64,000 bases of DNA from Mucilaginibacter sp. KACC 22773. GTDB taxonomy: Bacteria; Bacteroidota; Bacteroidia; Sphingobacteriales; Sphingobacteriaceae. Location: NCBI RefSeq assembly GCF_028736215.1, contig NZ_CP117883.1:434001-498000 (forward strand), given 5' to 3'. Under the pieces are notes generated by a model that saw nothing but the letters and a program-made list of their open reading frames with translations, did not search any database and was not told the origin of the DNA. Numbering within the stretch: the stretch's first letter is position 1; each line of letters begins with the position of its first letter. The position numbers and the translations under genes were made by a program. Below, piece by piece: positions 17,106 through 25,549 of the stretch.

Positions 17106-18182
17106 TTACATCTTCGCTGCTTTCTTCGCCTTCACCACTTTCTCCTTCTTCACTTTTCCCTCTGTCTCAATAGGATGATCAACTTTGGTTACGGATACAT
17201 CCACTTTAGCCGGTTTTGCTTTCACACTAACCAGCGGTGTTTTCGCAGCCGATGTTTTTACAAACTCGCCCCAGGTAAGGTTATCTAAACCACCTTTTTG
17301 TTTCTTGGCGCGTTCAATGGCGTAATCAGCAGCAGTTTCAACCACCCATTCAAAGTTTTCCTGGCCTACGCTTGTAACTTCGGCATCGGGGGCCGGATTA
17401 CAAAAGTCGATAGCGTAGGGAATGCCATCGCGAATAGCAAACTCCACAGTATTAAAATCGTAACCTAAAAACTGGTTCAGTTTTATCACGTAATCTTTAA
17501 CGGTATCCAAAAGCTTTTTGGCTGCCGGGGCCTTGCCGTGCTCGTAACGCAGGTGATGCGGGTTGCGCGGCTCGTACTGCATAATGCGTACGTGCTTGCC
17601 GCCAATGCAGTAACAGCGAAAGTAGTCGTCAAAAACAACCTCTTCCTGCAGCATCATTACATATTGTTTGGTTTTGTTGTATTTATCAAAAAAATCTTCT
17701 TTATCCTCCAGCTTATAAACCTCTTTCCAGCCGCCGCCATCAAAGGGCTTCATATAGGCCGGGAAGCCAACGTAGTTGAAAATGCCATCCCAATCCAACG
17801 GGTAAGCAAGGTTGCGGAACGATTTGTCGGTAGTATCATCGGGCAACTCTTTTGAGGGTAGTATCACCGTTTTAGGCACCGGTACCCCAATTTTTACAGC
17901 CAGCGCATTGTTGAAAAACTTCTCATCGGCGCTCCACCAAAAAGGGTTGTTAATAACGGCTGTGCCACAAATGGCCGCGTTTTTTAACGCCGCCCGATAA
18001 AAAGGAACATCCTGCGAAATGCGGTCGATAATAACAGCATAATCCAATGGCTCGGCCTGCATCACCTTATCAATGCGTACAAATTCCGCCGATATGTTTT
18101 TCTCTGCCTTCTGGTTTATCCTATCCACAAAAGCTTGTGGGAACGAATTTTCCTGTCCGAATAAGATGCCTATTTTTTTCAT
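17106..18182 (-). CDS. ATP-grasp ligase of the amidoligase cluster
   Basis: A 358-residue ATP-grasp protein that would activate a carboxylate as an acyl phosphate and join it to an amine or thiol. The pre-ATP-grasp N-terminus (MKKIGILFGQENSFPQAFVD) is followed by the nucleotide-binding segment FPAYMKPFDGGGWKEVYKL (about 140-160), QEEVVFDDYFRCYCIGGKHV, and the metal-binding NTVEFAIRDGIPYAIDFCNP (about 245-265). A 45-residue tail rich in Lys, Ala and Val follows the catalytic domain; it looks like a disordered histone-H1-like extension and might bind a polyanion. The pairing with a GCS2-type ligase and GATase is the key contextual clue. Substrates are not predictable from sequence alone. Confidence 0.88.
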   Translation of the reverse strand: MKKIGILFGQENSFPQAFVDRINQKAEKNISAEFVRIDKVMQAEPLDYAVIIDRISQDVPFYRAALKNAAICGTAVINNPFWWSADEKFFNNALAVKIGVPVPKTVILPSKELPDDTTDKSFRNLAYPLDWDGIFNYVGFPAYMKPFDGGGWKEVYKLEDKEDFFDKYNKTKQYVMMLQEEVVFDDYFRCYCIGGKHVRIMQYEPRNPHHLRYEHGKAPAAKKLLDTVKDYVIKLNQFLGYDFNTVEFAIRDGIPYAIDFCNPAPDAEVTSVGQENFEWVVETAADYAIERAKKQKGGLDNLTWGEFVKTSAAKTPLVSVKAKPAKVDVSVTKVDHPIETEGKVKKEKVVKAKKAAKM

Positions 18183-18248
18183 TATGTATATGTTTTTTGG
18201 TAGTTGTAGCTTTTAAATCAATAATTCACTAATTAAGTAAATCAATAA

Positions 18249-18956
18249 TTATTTTATCGTTGATAAATAATGCGGAAACATTTCCTTCCAAATCGGCCAG
18301 TCGTGGCTGGCATTCGGGCGGATATCCAACCAATGCTTAATGCCTTTTTTGTTTAGTATGTTTGATAACTGTATGTTATAATCTTTACAAATATCGTGCT
18401 CAGATGTGCCCAGGATGATGTTGATGTTCCATAAGTCGCCCGCGTTGCTGCCGGGCAAATAATCTACAGGGTTGTTGTAAAAAATATCATCGTTATAAAA
18501 GCCGTCGGTAAACATTTTAATGTCAAATGCCCCGCCCATTGTAAAAAGATGCGCCACTTTTTCGGGGTGTTTAAATGCAAAGTTTGCTGCATGGTAACCG
18601 CCAAAACTGCATCCGGCAACTGCTACTTTACCAACACCCGTTTCGTGCATGGCCCATGGGGCCAACTCATGTAAAAGCATTTTATCGTACCAGCTGTAAT
18701 TACGGGCGCGGTCGGCCGGGTGGATGCCTTTATCGTACCAGGTTCTGTCGTCTAATGTATCGGGGCAATAAATCTTCACCAGGCCTTCATCTACAAACCA
18801 TTTCACGCGATCAATCAGCCCAAAATCTTTGTTTTGGTGATAGCGCCCTTTGGTAGTAGGGAATAGGATGACAGGAAAACCACGGTCGCCAAATACCAGC
18901 ATTTCTACATGCAGGTTTAGATTTGGCGAGTACCAGCGATGATATTTTTCGGTCAA
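18249..18956 (-). CDS. Alpha/beta-hydrolase esterase (first gene of amidoligase operon)
   Basis: A 235-residue alpha/beta-hydrolase of the putative esterase (esterase D-like) family. The nucleophile elbow is GCSFGGYHA with Ser117; a plausible catalytic His is His218 in NASHDWPIW, and Asp189 (EHD) is a candidate acid. No signal peptide is seen, so it is cytoplasmic. It opens the minus-strand unit and is separated from the ATP-grasp gene by 66 bp. A second esterase is divergently transcribed at 19092. Hydrolases next to ATP-grasp/GCS2 ligases may release or trim the product, or may belong to a thioester-like or ester intermediate step; both are inference. Confidence 0.85.
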   Translation of the reverse strand: MTEKYHRWYSPNLNLHVEMLVFGDRGFPVILFPTTKGRYHQNKDFGLIDRVKWFVDEGLVKIYCPDTLDDRTWYDKGIHPADRARNYSWYDKMLLHELAPWAMHETGVGKVAVAGCSFGGYHAANFAFKHPEKVAHLFTMGGAFDIKMFTDGFYNDDIFYNNPVDYLPGSNAGDLWNINIILGTSEHDICKDYNIQLSNILNKKGIKHWLDIRPNASHDWPIWKEMFPHYLSTIK

Positions 18957-19091
18957 AATGGGCAGTTTAAGTTTTTAAATGATGTAAGTTAAGTGCTTTA
19001 ACTGAAAAAGGCAACTAACTGATAAATTAATACGTTAGCGTAATAATTTGAAAACATAGCGTACTTTTGTGCCCTTTAAAATTAACATAAG

Positions 19092-19907
19092 ATGAATTGG
19101 GGCTGGGTTGAAACAGAGATGACGATAATAGAAAAAAGGATAACGATAAATTCTGCCTTGCTTGAAAGAGAGGTATTATGCACGCTATTAATACCCGATG
19201 AACAGGAAATTGCAGAACCGTTAAGCCTGTTGTTGCTGAATGATGGGCAGGAGCTGGAGAACCTGGAACTTAGCCAGACACTTGAAAAACTTTACAATAC
19301 CAACCGACTGAAGCCAATAATGATTGCAGCCATATATGCCGGTGAAGACCGGCTGCAGGAATATGGCGTAGCCGGCCGGCCCGATTTTAAAAAACGGGGC
19401 GCTAAAGCTGATATTTATACTCAATTTATAATAACCGAATTGCTGCCACAGATAAAAGCCGGAACAGGTATTCACGAATTTGAAAATACAGCCTTTGCAG
19501 GTTTTTCTTTGGGTGGATTATCGGCATTTGACATTTGTTGGAACAACGCGGATGTGTTTGATAAAGTTGGGGTATTTTCAGGTTCGTTTTGGTGGAGAAG
19601 TAAGGATTTAGCTAAGGGATATACTGACAACGACCGGATTGCGCATACTTTAATCAGGGAAACCGAAGGTAAACCCGGTTTAAAGTTCTGGCTGCAAACA
19701 GGTACAAAAGATGAAACCAGCGACAGGAATAAAAACGGGATTATAGATGCGATTGACGATACCATCGATCTGATTAAGGAACTCGAGGCAAAGGGCTTCT
19801 CCCGCCCATCCGATATTCAGTATGTAGAGGTGGTTGGCGGCAGCCATAACACTGAAACCTGGGGTAGGGTAATGGGTAAATTTTTGTGTTGGGCGTTTGG
19901 AGTATAA
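19092..19907 (+). CDS. Alpha/beta-hydrolase esterase, enterochelin-esterase-like
   Basis: A 271-residue putative esterase (esterase D / Fes-like). Nucleophile elbow FAGFSLGGLSAFD with Ser139; the likely catalytic His is in VVGGSHNTETWGR near residue 255. No signal peptide. It is transcribed divergently from the amidoligase operon; a -7 box TACTTTTG at 19062-19069 lies 22 bp before the ATG. A second in-frame ATG ten codons in (19122, before TIIEKRIT) may be the true start. The likeness in family to the 18249-18956 esterase and the shared control region suggest both serve the same pathway. Confidence 0.85.
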   Translation: MNWGWVETEMTIIEKRITINSALLEREVLCTLLIPDEQEIAEPLSLLLLNDGQELENLELSQTLEKLYNTNRLKPIMIAAIYAGEDRLQEYGVAGRPDFKKRGAKADIYTQFIITELLPQIKAGTGIHEFENTAFAGFSLGGLSAFDICWNNADVFDKVGVFSGSFWWRSKDLAKGYTDNDRIAHTLIRETEGKPGLKFWLQTGTKDETSDRNKNGIIDAIDDTIDLIKELEAKGFSRPSDIQYVEVVGGSHNTETWGRVMGKFLCWAFGV

Positions 19908-19931
19908 GTTTCGATTGCTTAAATTGCTTAC

Positions 19932-20227
19932 ATGGAGAATGATATAATTATTAAGGTGATAGAAAAGCTTCCATTAAGTTCGAGGTACCAGGTTTAGCAT
20001 TTTATAATTAAATTGGTTAATGAAGCCGAAAAGAAGGGAGCGAAGATAGATTAAGCGACGTTGGCGGAGTGCTTATGGCAACTGATTTTGACGAGCCGCT
20101 AAAAGAATTTCACGACTATATGTATACGATGGACATTAAATTCATCGAAAAGATTGAGGCGTTACCAATACCGATGCAAAATGAATTGGAGATGATAGCT
20201 GAAAGGATGTTGAAAGCAGATTTGTAG
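19932..20227 (+). pseudogene. Decayed DUF2281-like (antitoxin-type) gene
   Basis: From ATG 19932 the frame reads MENDIIIKVIEKLPLSSRYQV, then an in-frame TAG, then HFIIKLVNEAEKKGAKID and TAA. A shift of frame then gives RLSDVGGVLMATDFDEPLKE and FHDYM, which is the C-terminal signature of DUF2281 proteins (small VapB-like antitoxin candidates, 'MxxDFDxPLxDFxxYM'). A further segment (KFIEKIEALPIPMQNELEMI) ends at 20227 and looks like a second DUF2281 N-terminus. One nonsense mutation and one frameshift make function unlikely. No cognate PIN-type toxin gene is next to it. Confidence 0.65.
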
Positions 20228-20302
20228 GATGCTTTTGAAATAACAAACAAATTAAAATATCGTTATATTTGTAATGGATTGACGATCAATAATTATTAAA
20301 AG

Positions 20303-20464
20303 ATGAAAGATCAGAGCAAGTATAAAAAGCAAAGCATCAAAGGTGAAACGGAAATAAAACTGACAGTAAATGATGCGCTCAGTAAATATGCTGGTCCTGA
20401 ATTTTTACCTGAAAAGCTAAAAAAGGTTGAAGAAAAATTTGGGAAGCAAATTGCCCATAGCTGA
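20303..20464 (+). CDS. Small charged protein (53 aa), unknown
   Basis: ATG 20303 to TGA 20464 encodes MKDQSKYKKQSIKGETEIKL, then a short helical part ending EEKFGKQIAHS. It is highly charged with no membrane segment. Its stop abuts, tail to tail, the stop of the DUF6934 gene at 20465 with zero spacing. Coding status is supported by the sensible composition and by the exact juxtaposition, but the family is not recognised. Confidence 0.5.
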   Translation: MKDQSKYKKQSIKGETEIKLTVNDALSKYAGPEFLPEKLKKVEEKFGKQIAHS

Positions 20465-20920
20465 TTATTTCTTTTCAATAAGAAATCCACAATATTTTTT
20501 TGCCCGATCAAAATATTCAAACTCACTCACTTCATCTGTTAAAGTTTCGCCATATACATTAAACGTTTGAATTAACTCGTGGTAGCCATAAGCGATAGCG
20601 CGCTGATAAAGTAATGTCCTTCGTTCGTCACTGCCGGTCAAATACACAGTTTTGTTGGGGTGGTTTTCTATAAAAATGTATACAATACCGGCAACTGTTG
20701 CCAATATTTTATTTCTGTCGCCATTATTGGTTGTACTTGTAAAATCTACTTTTCCATTTTGTAACACAGTGCCTAAAGCTAAGTTGTAGGTATTTTCTCT
20801 TGTTATAAGTTCATCAAATCTGACAATTTTAAGCAGTTCGCCATGCCTGCCCTGGCTAATGAAAGTAAATATTTTGTAATCAGAGGTGTTTTCTATCTTA
20901 ATGTATTTGTCCTCATTCAT
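20465..20920 (-). CDS. DUF6934 family protein
   Basis: About 151 residues from ATG 20920 (MNEDKYIKIENT); an upstream ATG at 20941 would add seven residues with no visible merit. The pattern YNLALGTVLQNGKVDFTSTT, NNGDRNKILATVAGIVYIFI and VYLTGSDERRTLLYQRAIAY fits the DUF6934 family common in Bacteroidota, often found near toxin-antitoxin-like and defence genes. Biochemical function unknown. It converges with the 53-residue gene at 20303-20464 and sits beside a decayed antitoxin-like gene, so the 19.9-20.9 kb interval looks like an accessory patch between housekeeping regions. Confidence 0.75.
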   Translation of the reverse strand: MNEDKYIKIENTSDYKIFTFISQGRHGELLKIVRFDELITRENTYNLALGTVLQNGKVDFTSTTNNGDRNKILATVAGIVYIFIENHPNKTVYLTGSDERRTLLYQRAIAYGYHELIQTFNVYGETLTDEVSEFEYFDRAKKYCGFLIEKK

Positions 20921-21081
20921 AGCAGTAAAACTATAAAACAACTGTGATTTTAAAAATCAGAAAAGACGTTTATTACAATTGTTTTTTTTAAAAATGTAAA
21001 CTTCAACTGCTTGAATTGTTAAATCTAAATCATTATATCAACTATAACTTGACCACGTTTTAAATTCTCATATATTAAACG

Positions 21082-21089
21082 TACCTTTG
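21082..21089 (+). promoter_or_regulatory. -7 box of the typA promoter
   Basis: TACCTTTG is an exact TAnnTTTG match 25 bp before the typA ATG. No convincing TTTG element was seen at the usual distance upstream. Confidence 0.5.
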
Positions 21090-21114
21090 CGCCAAATTTA
21101 TAGGGGCATATTTC

Positions 21115-22926
21115 ATGCAAAAAATAAGAAACATTGCGATTATCGCACACGTTGACCACGGTAAAACTACATTGGTTGACAAAATTTTACACAGTTGCGC
21201 CATCTTTCGTGATGGTCAGGAAACTGGTGAATTAATATTGGACAACAATGACCTGGAACGTGAGCGAGGTATCACCATCGTATCAAAAAACGTTTCGGTA
21301 AGGTATAAAGACGTTAAGATAAACATCATAGATACTCCTGGTCACGCCGATTTTGGTGGCGAGGTTGAGCGTGTATTGAAAATGGCTGACGGTGTGTTGC
21401 TGCTTTGCGATGCTTTTGAAGGTGCTATGCCTCAAACACGCTTTGTAACCCAAAAGGCTTTGGCTTTAGGCTTAAAACCAATTGTGGTGGTAAACAAAGT
21501 AGATAAAGAAAACTGCCGCCCTGAAGAAGTTTACGAACAAATATTCGAATTGTTCTTCAACCTTGAAGCAACTGAAGATCAGCTGGATTTTCCGGTTATC
21601 TACGGTTCATCAAAACAAGGCTGGATGAGCACCGACTGGAAAACACCTACAGATAATATTTTCCCGTTGATGGATGCCATCTTAGAGAACATTCCTCCCG
21701 CACCTATTGCCGAAGGTACTTTACAAATGCAGATTACCTCTTTGGATTATTCGTCATTCGTAGGCCGTATCGCTATCGGTCGTGTAGCACGTGGTACCAT
21801 CAAAGAAAACCAGCCGGTATCTTTGGTAAAACGCGATGGCACTATTCAAAAATCAAGAATTAAAGAGCTTTATACCTTTGAAGGTTTAGGTAAAGTACGC
21901 GCTACAGAAGTTAGCTCGGGCGATATCTGTGCGGTAGTAGGTATTGAAGGTTTTGATATTGGCGATACCATTGCCGATTTTGAAAAACCAGAGCAACTGG
22001 CAGTTATCAAAATTGATGAGCCAACCATGAACATGTTGTTCACCATCAATACTTCACCTTTCTTTGGTAAAGAAGGTAAATTTGTTACATCGCGCCACTT
22101 ACGTGACCGTTTGTACAAAGAGATGGAGAAAAACCTGGCACTTAAGGTTGTTGAAACCGAATCGCCTGACTCATACCTGGTGTATGGTCGTGGTATTCTT
22201 CACTTATCAGTATTGATCGAGACCATGCGTCGCGAAGGTTACGAATTGCAGGTAGGCCAGCCGCAGGTTATCGTTAAAGAAATTGACGGTGTTAAATGCG
22301 AGCCGGTTGAAACGCTTATTGTTGATGTACCTGGCGATGTTGCAGGTAAAGTAATTGAGCTGGTAACACAACGTAAAGGCGACCTGTTGGTGATGGAACC
22401 TAAAGGTGATTTACAACACCTGGAGTTTGATATCCCGGCACGTGGTATCATTGGTTTACGTAACAACGTATTAACAGCTACAGGTGGCGAGGCTATTATG
22501 GCACACCGCTTTAAAGCATACGAGCCATGGAAAGGTACTATCCCAGGCCGTTTAAATGGTGTATTGGTATCTATGGATACAGGTAAAACCACCGCTTTCG
22601 CAATTGATAAATTACAGGACCGTGGCAGGTTCCACGTTGATCCGGGAGTTGATATTTACGAAGGACAGGTATTAGGCGAGCACATCCGTGATAACGATTT
22701 GGTTATTAACTTAACAAAAGGCAAACAATTAACCAACATGCGTGCATCTGGTAGCGATACCAACGTGCGGATTGCGCCGGCCATTAAATTCTCGTTAGAA
22801 GAATCAATGGAATACATCCAGGCTGATGAGTACATCGAGGTTACGCCGCAAAGCATCCGTTTACGTAAAATCTACCTGAACGAAAACGAGCGTAAAATTA
22901 ACGCTAAGAAATTCACAAGCCAATAA
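21115..22926 (+). CDS. typA: Ribosome-associated GTPase TypA/BipA
   Basis: A 603-residue translational GTPase of the EF-G/LepA superfamily that binds the ribosome and supports growth under stress and low temperature. G1 AHVDHGKTTLVDKIL, G2 ERERGITIVSKNVSV, G3 DTPGHADFGGEVERV, G4 NKVDKENCRPEEV and G5 near IYGSSKQGWMS are all present. The C-terminal part carries the TypA-specific GRGILHLSVLIETMRREGYE and the domain-V/CTD segment starting GIIGLRNNVLTATGGEAI. Length is normal. It has its own promoter and a strong terminator at 22952-22983. Confidence 0.98.
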   Translation: MQKIRNIAIIAHVDHGKTTLVDKILHSCAIFRDGQETGELILDNNDLERERGITIVSKNVSVRYKDVKINIIDTPGHADFGGEVERVLKMADGVLLLCDAFEGAMPQTRFVTQKALALGLKPIVVVNKVDKENCRPEEVYEQIFELFFNLEATEDQLDFPVIYGSSKQGWMSTDWKTPTDNIFPLMDAILENIPPAPIAEGTLQMQITSLDYSSFVGRIAIGRVARGTIKENQPVSLVKRDGTIQKSRIKELYTFEGLGKVRATEVSSGDICAVVGIEGFDIGDTIADFEKPEQLAVIKIDEPTMNMLFTINTSPFFGKEGKFVTSRHLRDRLYKEMEKNLALKVVETESPDSYLVYGRGILHLSVLIETMRREGYELQVGQPQVIVKEIDGVKCEPVETLIVDVPGDVAGKVIELVTQRKGDLLVMEPKGDLQHLEFDIPARGIIGLRNNVLTATGGEAIMAHRFKAYEPWKGTIPGRLNGVLVSMDTGKTTAFAIDKLQDRGRFHVDPGVDIYEGQVLGEHIRDNDLVINLTKGKQLTNMRASGSDTNVRIAPAIKFSLEESMEYIQADEYIEVTPQSIRLRKIYLNENERKINAKKFTSQ

Positions 22927-22951
22927 TTTGGTGGATGAATTATAATATTGA

Positions 22952-22983
22952 GAGAGGCAAGCTTAGGTTTGCCTCTTTTTTTT
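22952..22983 (+). terminator. Terminator of typA
   Basis: GAGGCAA and TTGCCTC pair around a short loop (CTTAGG-like) and run into nine T residues. Confidence 0.9.
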
Positions 22984-23091
22984 AACAATAATTAATGCGA
23001 TACCTAAGTTATTTGCTTTTGTATATTTTTGTAAACATGGCTACATGCTCGATAATGCCCGAATGCCTGCCGTTTTTAATTTGATAAGCTG

Positions 23092-23946
23092 ATGCAGAAA
23101 AATAAAATTGAAGGTGTGGTAGTTCTATATCAGCCTGATATTTCGGTTGTTGGTAATATCAAATCATATATCGATGGTTTGGAGCATTTGTACATTATTG
23201 ATAATTCTGGCGAGACCGATTTAAGTATTATTAACGGGCTAAGCGCCATTTCTAAATGCGTATATATAAAAAACCAAACCAACCAGGGCATCGCTAATGC
23301 CTTAAACCAGGGTGCAAAGCTGGCCATCGCTAACGGAGCCGATTGGTTGCTCACGATGGATCAGGACAGCAAATTTGAGCCGGGTGATATTTTACGGCTA
23401 ATTGAATTTGCAATACAGCAGGATGACGAGTTTACTGGTATTGTATCGCCATTTCATCAAACCAATGTTTCTGTTAAGCCGGCAACTCATGATGATGTGG
23501 TGCTAACAACCATGACATCGGGAAACCTAATTAGTCTGTTTGCTTACCGGCAGATTAACGGTTTTGACGAACGATATTTTATTGATGCGGTTGATTGGGA
23601 CTACTGCCTGCGCCTAAATATGCATAACTTTAAGGTGCTAAGGCTTAATACTGTACACCTTTCGCACGGCCTGGGCAATGCAACCAAACACCAATCGCCT
23701 GCGGGCTACCAAATAACCGCGCTTAATTACAACGAGATAAGGCGGTATTATATTACAAGAAATAAACTAATGTTTATATTCAAGTACTGGCGGCATTATC
23801 CCAACTTTTGTTATAATGTATTTTTAAGCATGTTTAGAGATCTGAGGCATGTTTTATTATATGAAAAGCATAAGATGATAAAACTCAGGTTTATGCTAAA
23901 AGGATGGCTGCATTTTATCACTAAAAAGACAGGTAAGCTTCAATAG
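23092..23946 (+). CDS. Glycosyltransferase family 2 (rhamnosyltransferase-like)
   Basis: A 284-residue GT-A fold enzyme, cytoplasmic or peripheral, adding a sugar to a lipid-linked glycan. After the N-terminal strand KIEGVVVLYQPDISVVGNIK, it shows YIIDNSGETD and the DXD-type metal site TMDQDSKFEPGDI. SGNLISLFAYRQINGFDERY and FIDAVDWDYCLRL follow, the latter typical of rhamnosyltransferase-like GT2 enzymes. The C-terminal 60 residues are basic and aromatic, consistent with membrane association. It opens the surface-glycan region. The acceptor and the donor sugar cannot be told. Confidence 0.9.
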   Translation: MQKNKIEGVVVLYQPDISVVGNIKSYIDGLEHLYIIDNSGETDLSIINGLSAISKCVYIKNQTNQGIANALNQGAKLAIANGADWLLTMDQDSKFEPGDILRLIEFAIQQDDEFTGIVSPFHQTNVSVKPATHDDVVLTTMTSGNLISLFAYRQINGFDERYFIDAVDWDYCLRLNMHNFKVLRLNTVHLSHGLGNATKHQSPAGYQITALNYNEIRRYYITRNKLMFIFKYWRHYPNFCYNVFLSMFRDLRHVLLYEKHKMIKLRFMLKGWLHFITKKTGKLQ

Positions 23947-24348
23947 CAGCATTTTATTCTTCTCCCAGTTACCCAACTTGTTAATTAATGCCGTTTTTTT
24001 ATTGGCGTCTAAAAGAAAGCCAAAAACATGTATTGAGCATACTAATGCTGAAAATAGGCATGGCCTTTTATTAAATACCGGCTTATTCTCCTAACCCGGG
24101 AAGCTTTCAGTATGGAACACGGCAAAATCAATACCCTGGGCCGCCCAAGCACAACATTCATAGGTGTCCAATTATATCTCGATTCATCCTTGTTGATCCG
24201 GTTTTTGTAATTAGGTTGTATCGGTGTGATATTTGAAAACGAAGAAAGTTCCTTTTGTTTCTTCGCCTGGCACCCTTAGTGTTGTATGAATATTGAATAT
24301 GCCTATATTTGCGGCTTAATTTACTGCGATACCCTCTATATTTATCTA
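23947..24348. other. Non-coding gap in glycan cluster
   Basis: About 400 bp without a recognisable gene on either strand and without obvious hairpins or repeats. The ATG at 24286 opens a 21-residue extension of the next gene that I consider unlikely to be translated. Confidence 0.4.
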
Positions 24349-25152
24349 ATGACCTTTAAAGAAAAGCTAAACTGGGAAATAAAGTACATTACAACGCTAT
24401 CTAAAACCCCAATGCGTTTAGCGCAATATTTGTACTCGAAATTTCGTACCAAATTGGGTTCGTTGAATAAAATATCCTATTTATACCGCGAAAAAAGAGG
24501 ACTCGAAATTGGTGGACCAAGTCCGATATTCGGAGTTAAAGGTTATATACCTGTTTACCCTTTGGCCAAACAGGTTGATGGAGTCAACTTCAGCAACAAC
24601 ACCGTGTGGGAAAACACGATAAAAGAGGGGCCAACTTATAGTACAGGTGCAAATTTGGTTGGGCATCAATATATTTTAGATGGTATCGACCTGAACCCTA
24701 TAGCTTCCTCATCATATGATTTTATCTTATCCAGCCACAGCCTGGAACATATTGCCAACCCAATAAAGGCGCTAAAAGAATGGCTCAGAGTATTAAAAAC
24801 CGGCGGGGCGCTTACACTCATCTTGCCGAATCCAAAATATACCTTTGATCATAAACGGCCTATCACTAAACTGCAGCACCTGATTGACGATTATAATAAA
24901 AATACTGATGAAAATGATTTAACACATCTTGATGAGGTACTAACCTTACATGATTTTGAACGCGATGGGGGAGTGACCGATATGGACCAATTTAAACAAC
25001 GTTGTTTAGATAATATTAATAATCGCTGTATGCACCAACATGTGTATAACCTCGATCTTTTAACCCAGATATTTAATTACCTCAACGTTACCGTACTTAT
25101 TACCGATTCATCTTTCCCACATCATTTAACCATTGTCGGCATTAAGCAATAG
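24349..25152 (+). CDS. SAM-dependent methyltransferase, class I
   Basis: About 267 residues from ATG 24349 (MTFKEKLNWEIKYI). An earlier in-frame ATG at 24286 adds a hydrophobic, cysteine-containing stretch that does not look native. The Methyltransf_11-type core is visible: GLEIGGPSPIF near residue 55, and SSHSLEHIANPIKALKEWLR with LKTGGALTLILPNP near the middle. The loop between motif I and the acceptor part is long. Position within the glycan cluster suggests methylation of a sugar, or a capping step that sets chain length, but no direct evidence exists. Confidence 0.85.
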   Translation: MTFKEKLNWEIKYITTLSKTPMRLAQYLYSKFRTKLGSLNKISYLYREKRGLEIGGPSPIFGVKGYIPVYPLAKQVDGVNFSNNTVWENTIKEGPTYSTGANLVGHQYILDGIDLNPIASSSYDFILSSHSLEHIANPIKALKEWLRVLKTGGALTLILPNPKYTFDHKRPITKLQHLIDDYNKNTDENDLTHLDEVLTLHDFERDGGVTDMDQFKQRCLDNINNRCMHQHVYNLDLLTQIFNYLNVTVLITDSSFPHHLTIVGIKQ

Positions 25153-25549
25153 CCTGATTTTAATGCCATAAGCCAGCGCCGGTACTTTTATAACAGACAG
25201 ATTTTTTTTTAAGCTTGTGGCGGAAGGGCTATTTCAAATCAGTTTCTTCAGGTGTCAGTTGTAAAGCCTTTTATCGCTGTACTGCGATAAACATCGAAAT
25301 ATAGCCTCGTATAGGTAAATAACGGTTCTTTACAATATCATTTGCCGGTGTTTTGCCCGCTCATGAATAAGCCATCCTAAAATATTTATAAATCAACTTT
25401 TGCAATTAACGCAAATCGGATACCAGATTGTTAGGGATTTGTACAGTAGCGTCCACCTTGAAAAATGCTACTATACGGTTGACACTGCAATTGTTTGATA
25501 AATTAAAACATGTTAGTTATTAGTGATAAAATGATAATTTTGACGACCG
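25153..25549. other. Non-coding gap with a promoter at its end
   Basis: About 400 bp without gene-like frames. A -7 box (TAATTTTG, 25535-25542) stands 7 bp before the next ATG, preceded by TTAG at 25513-25516 as a weak -33 element. Confidence 0.45.

Noticed and set aside
20041..20230. Intact antitoxin gene starting at the internal ATG near 20080
   Set aside because: The frame gives only the C-terminal signature of DUF2281 without its N-terminal helix part, which lies upstream in another frame with a stop codon; a decayed gene is the simpler reading.
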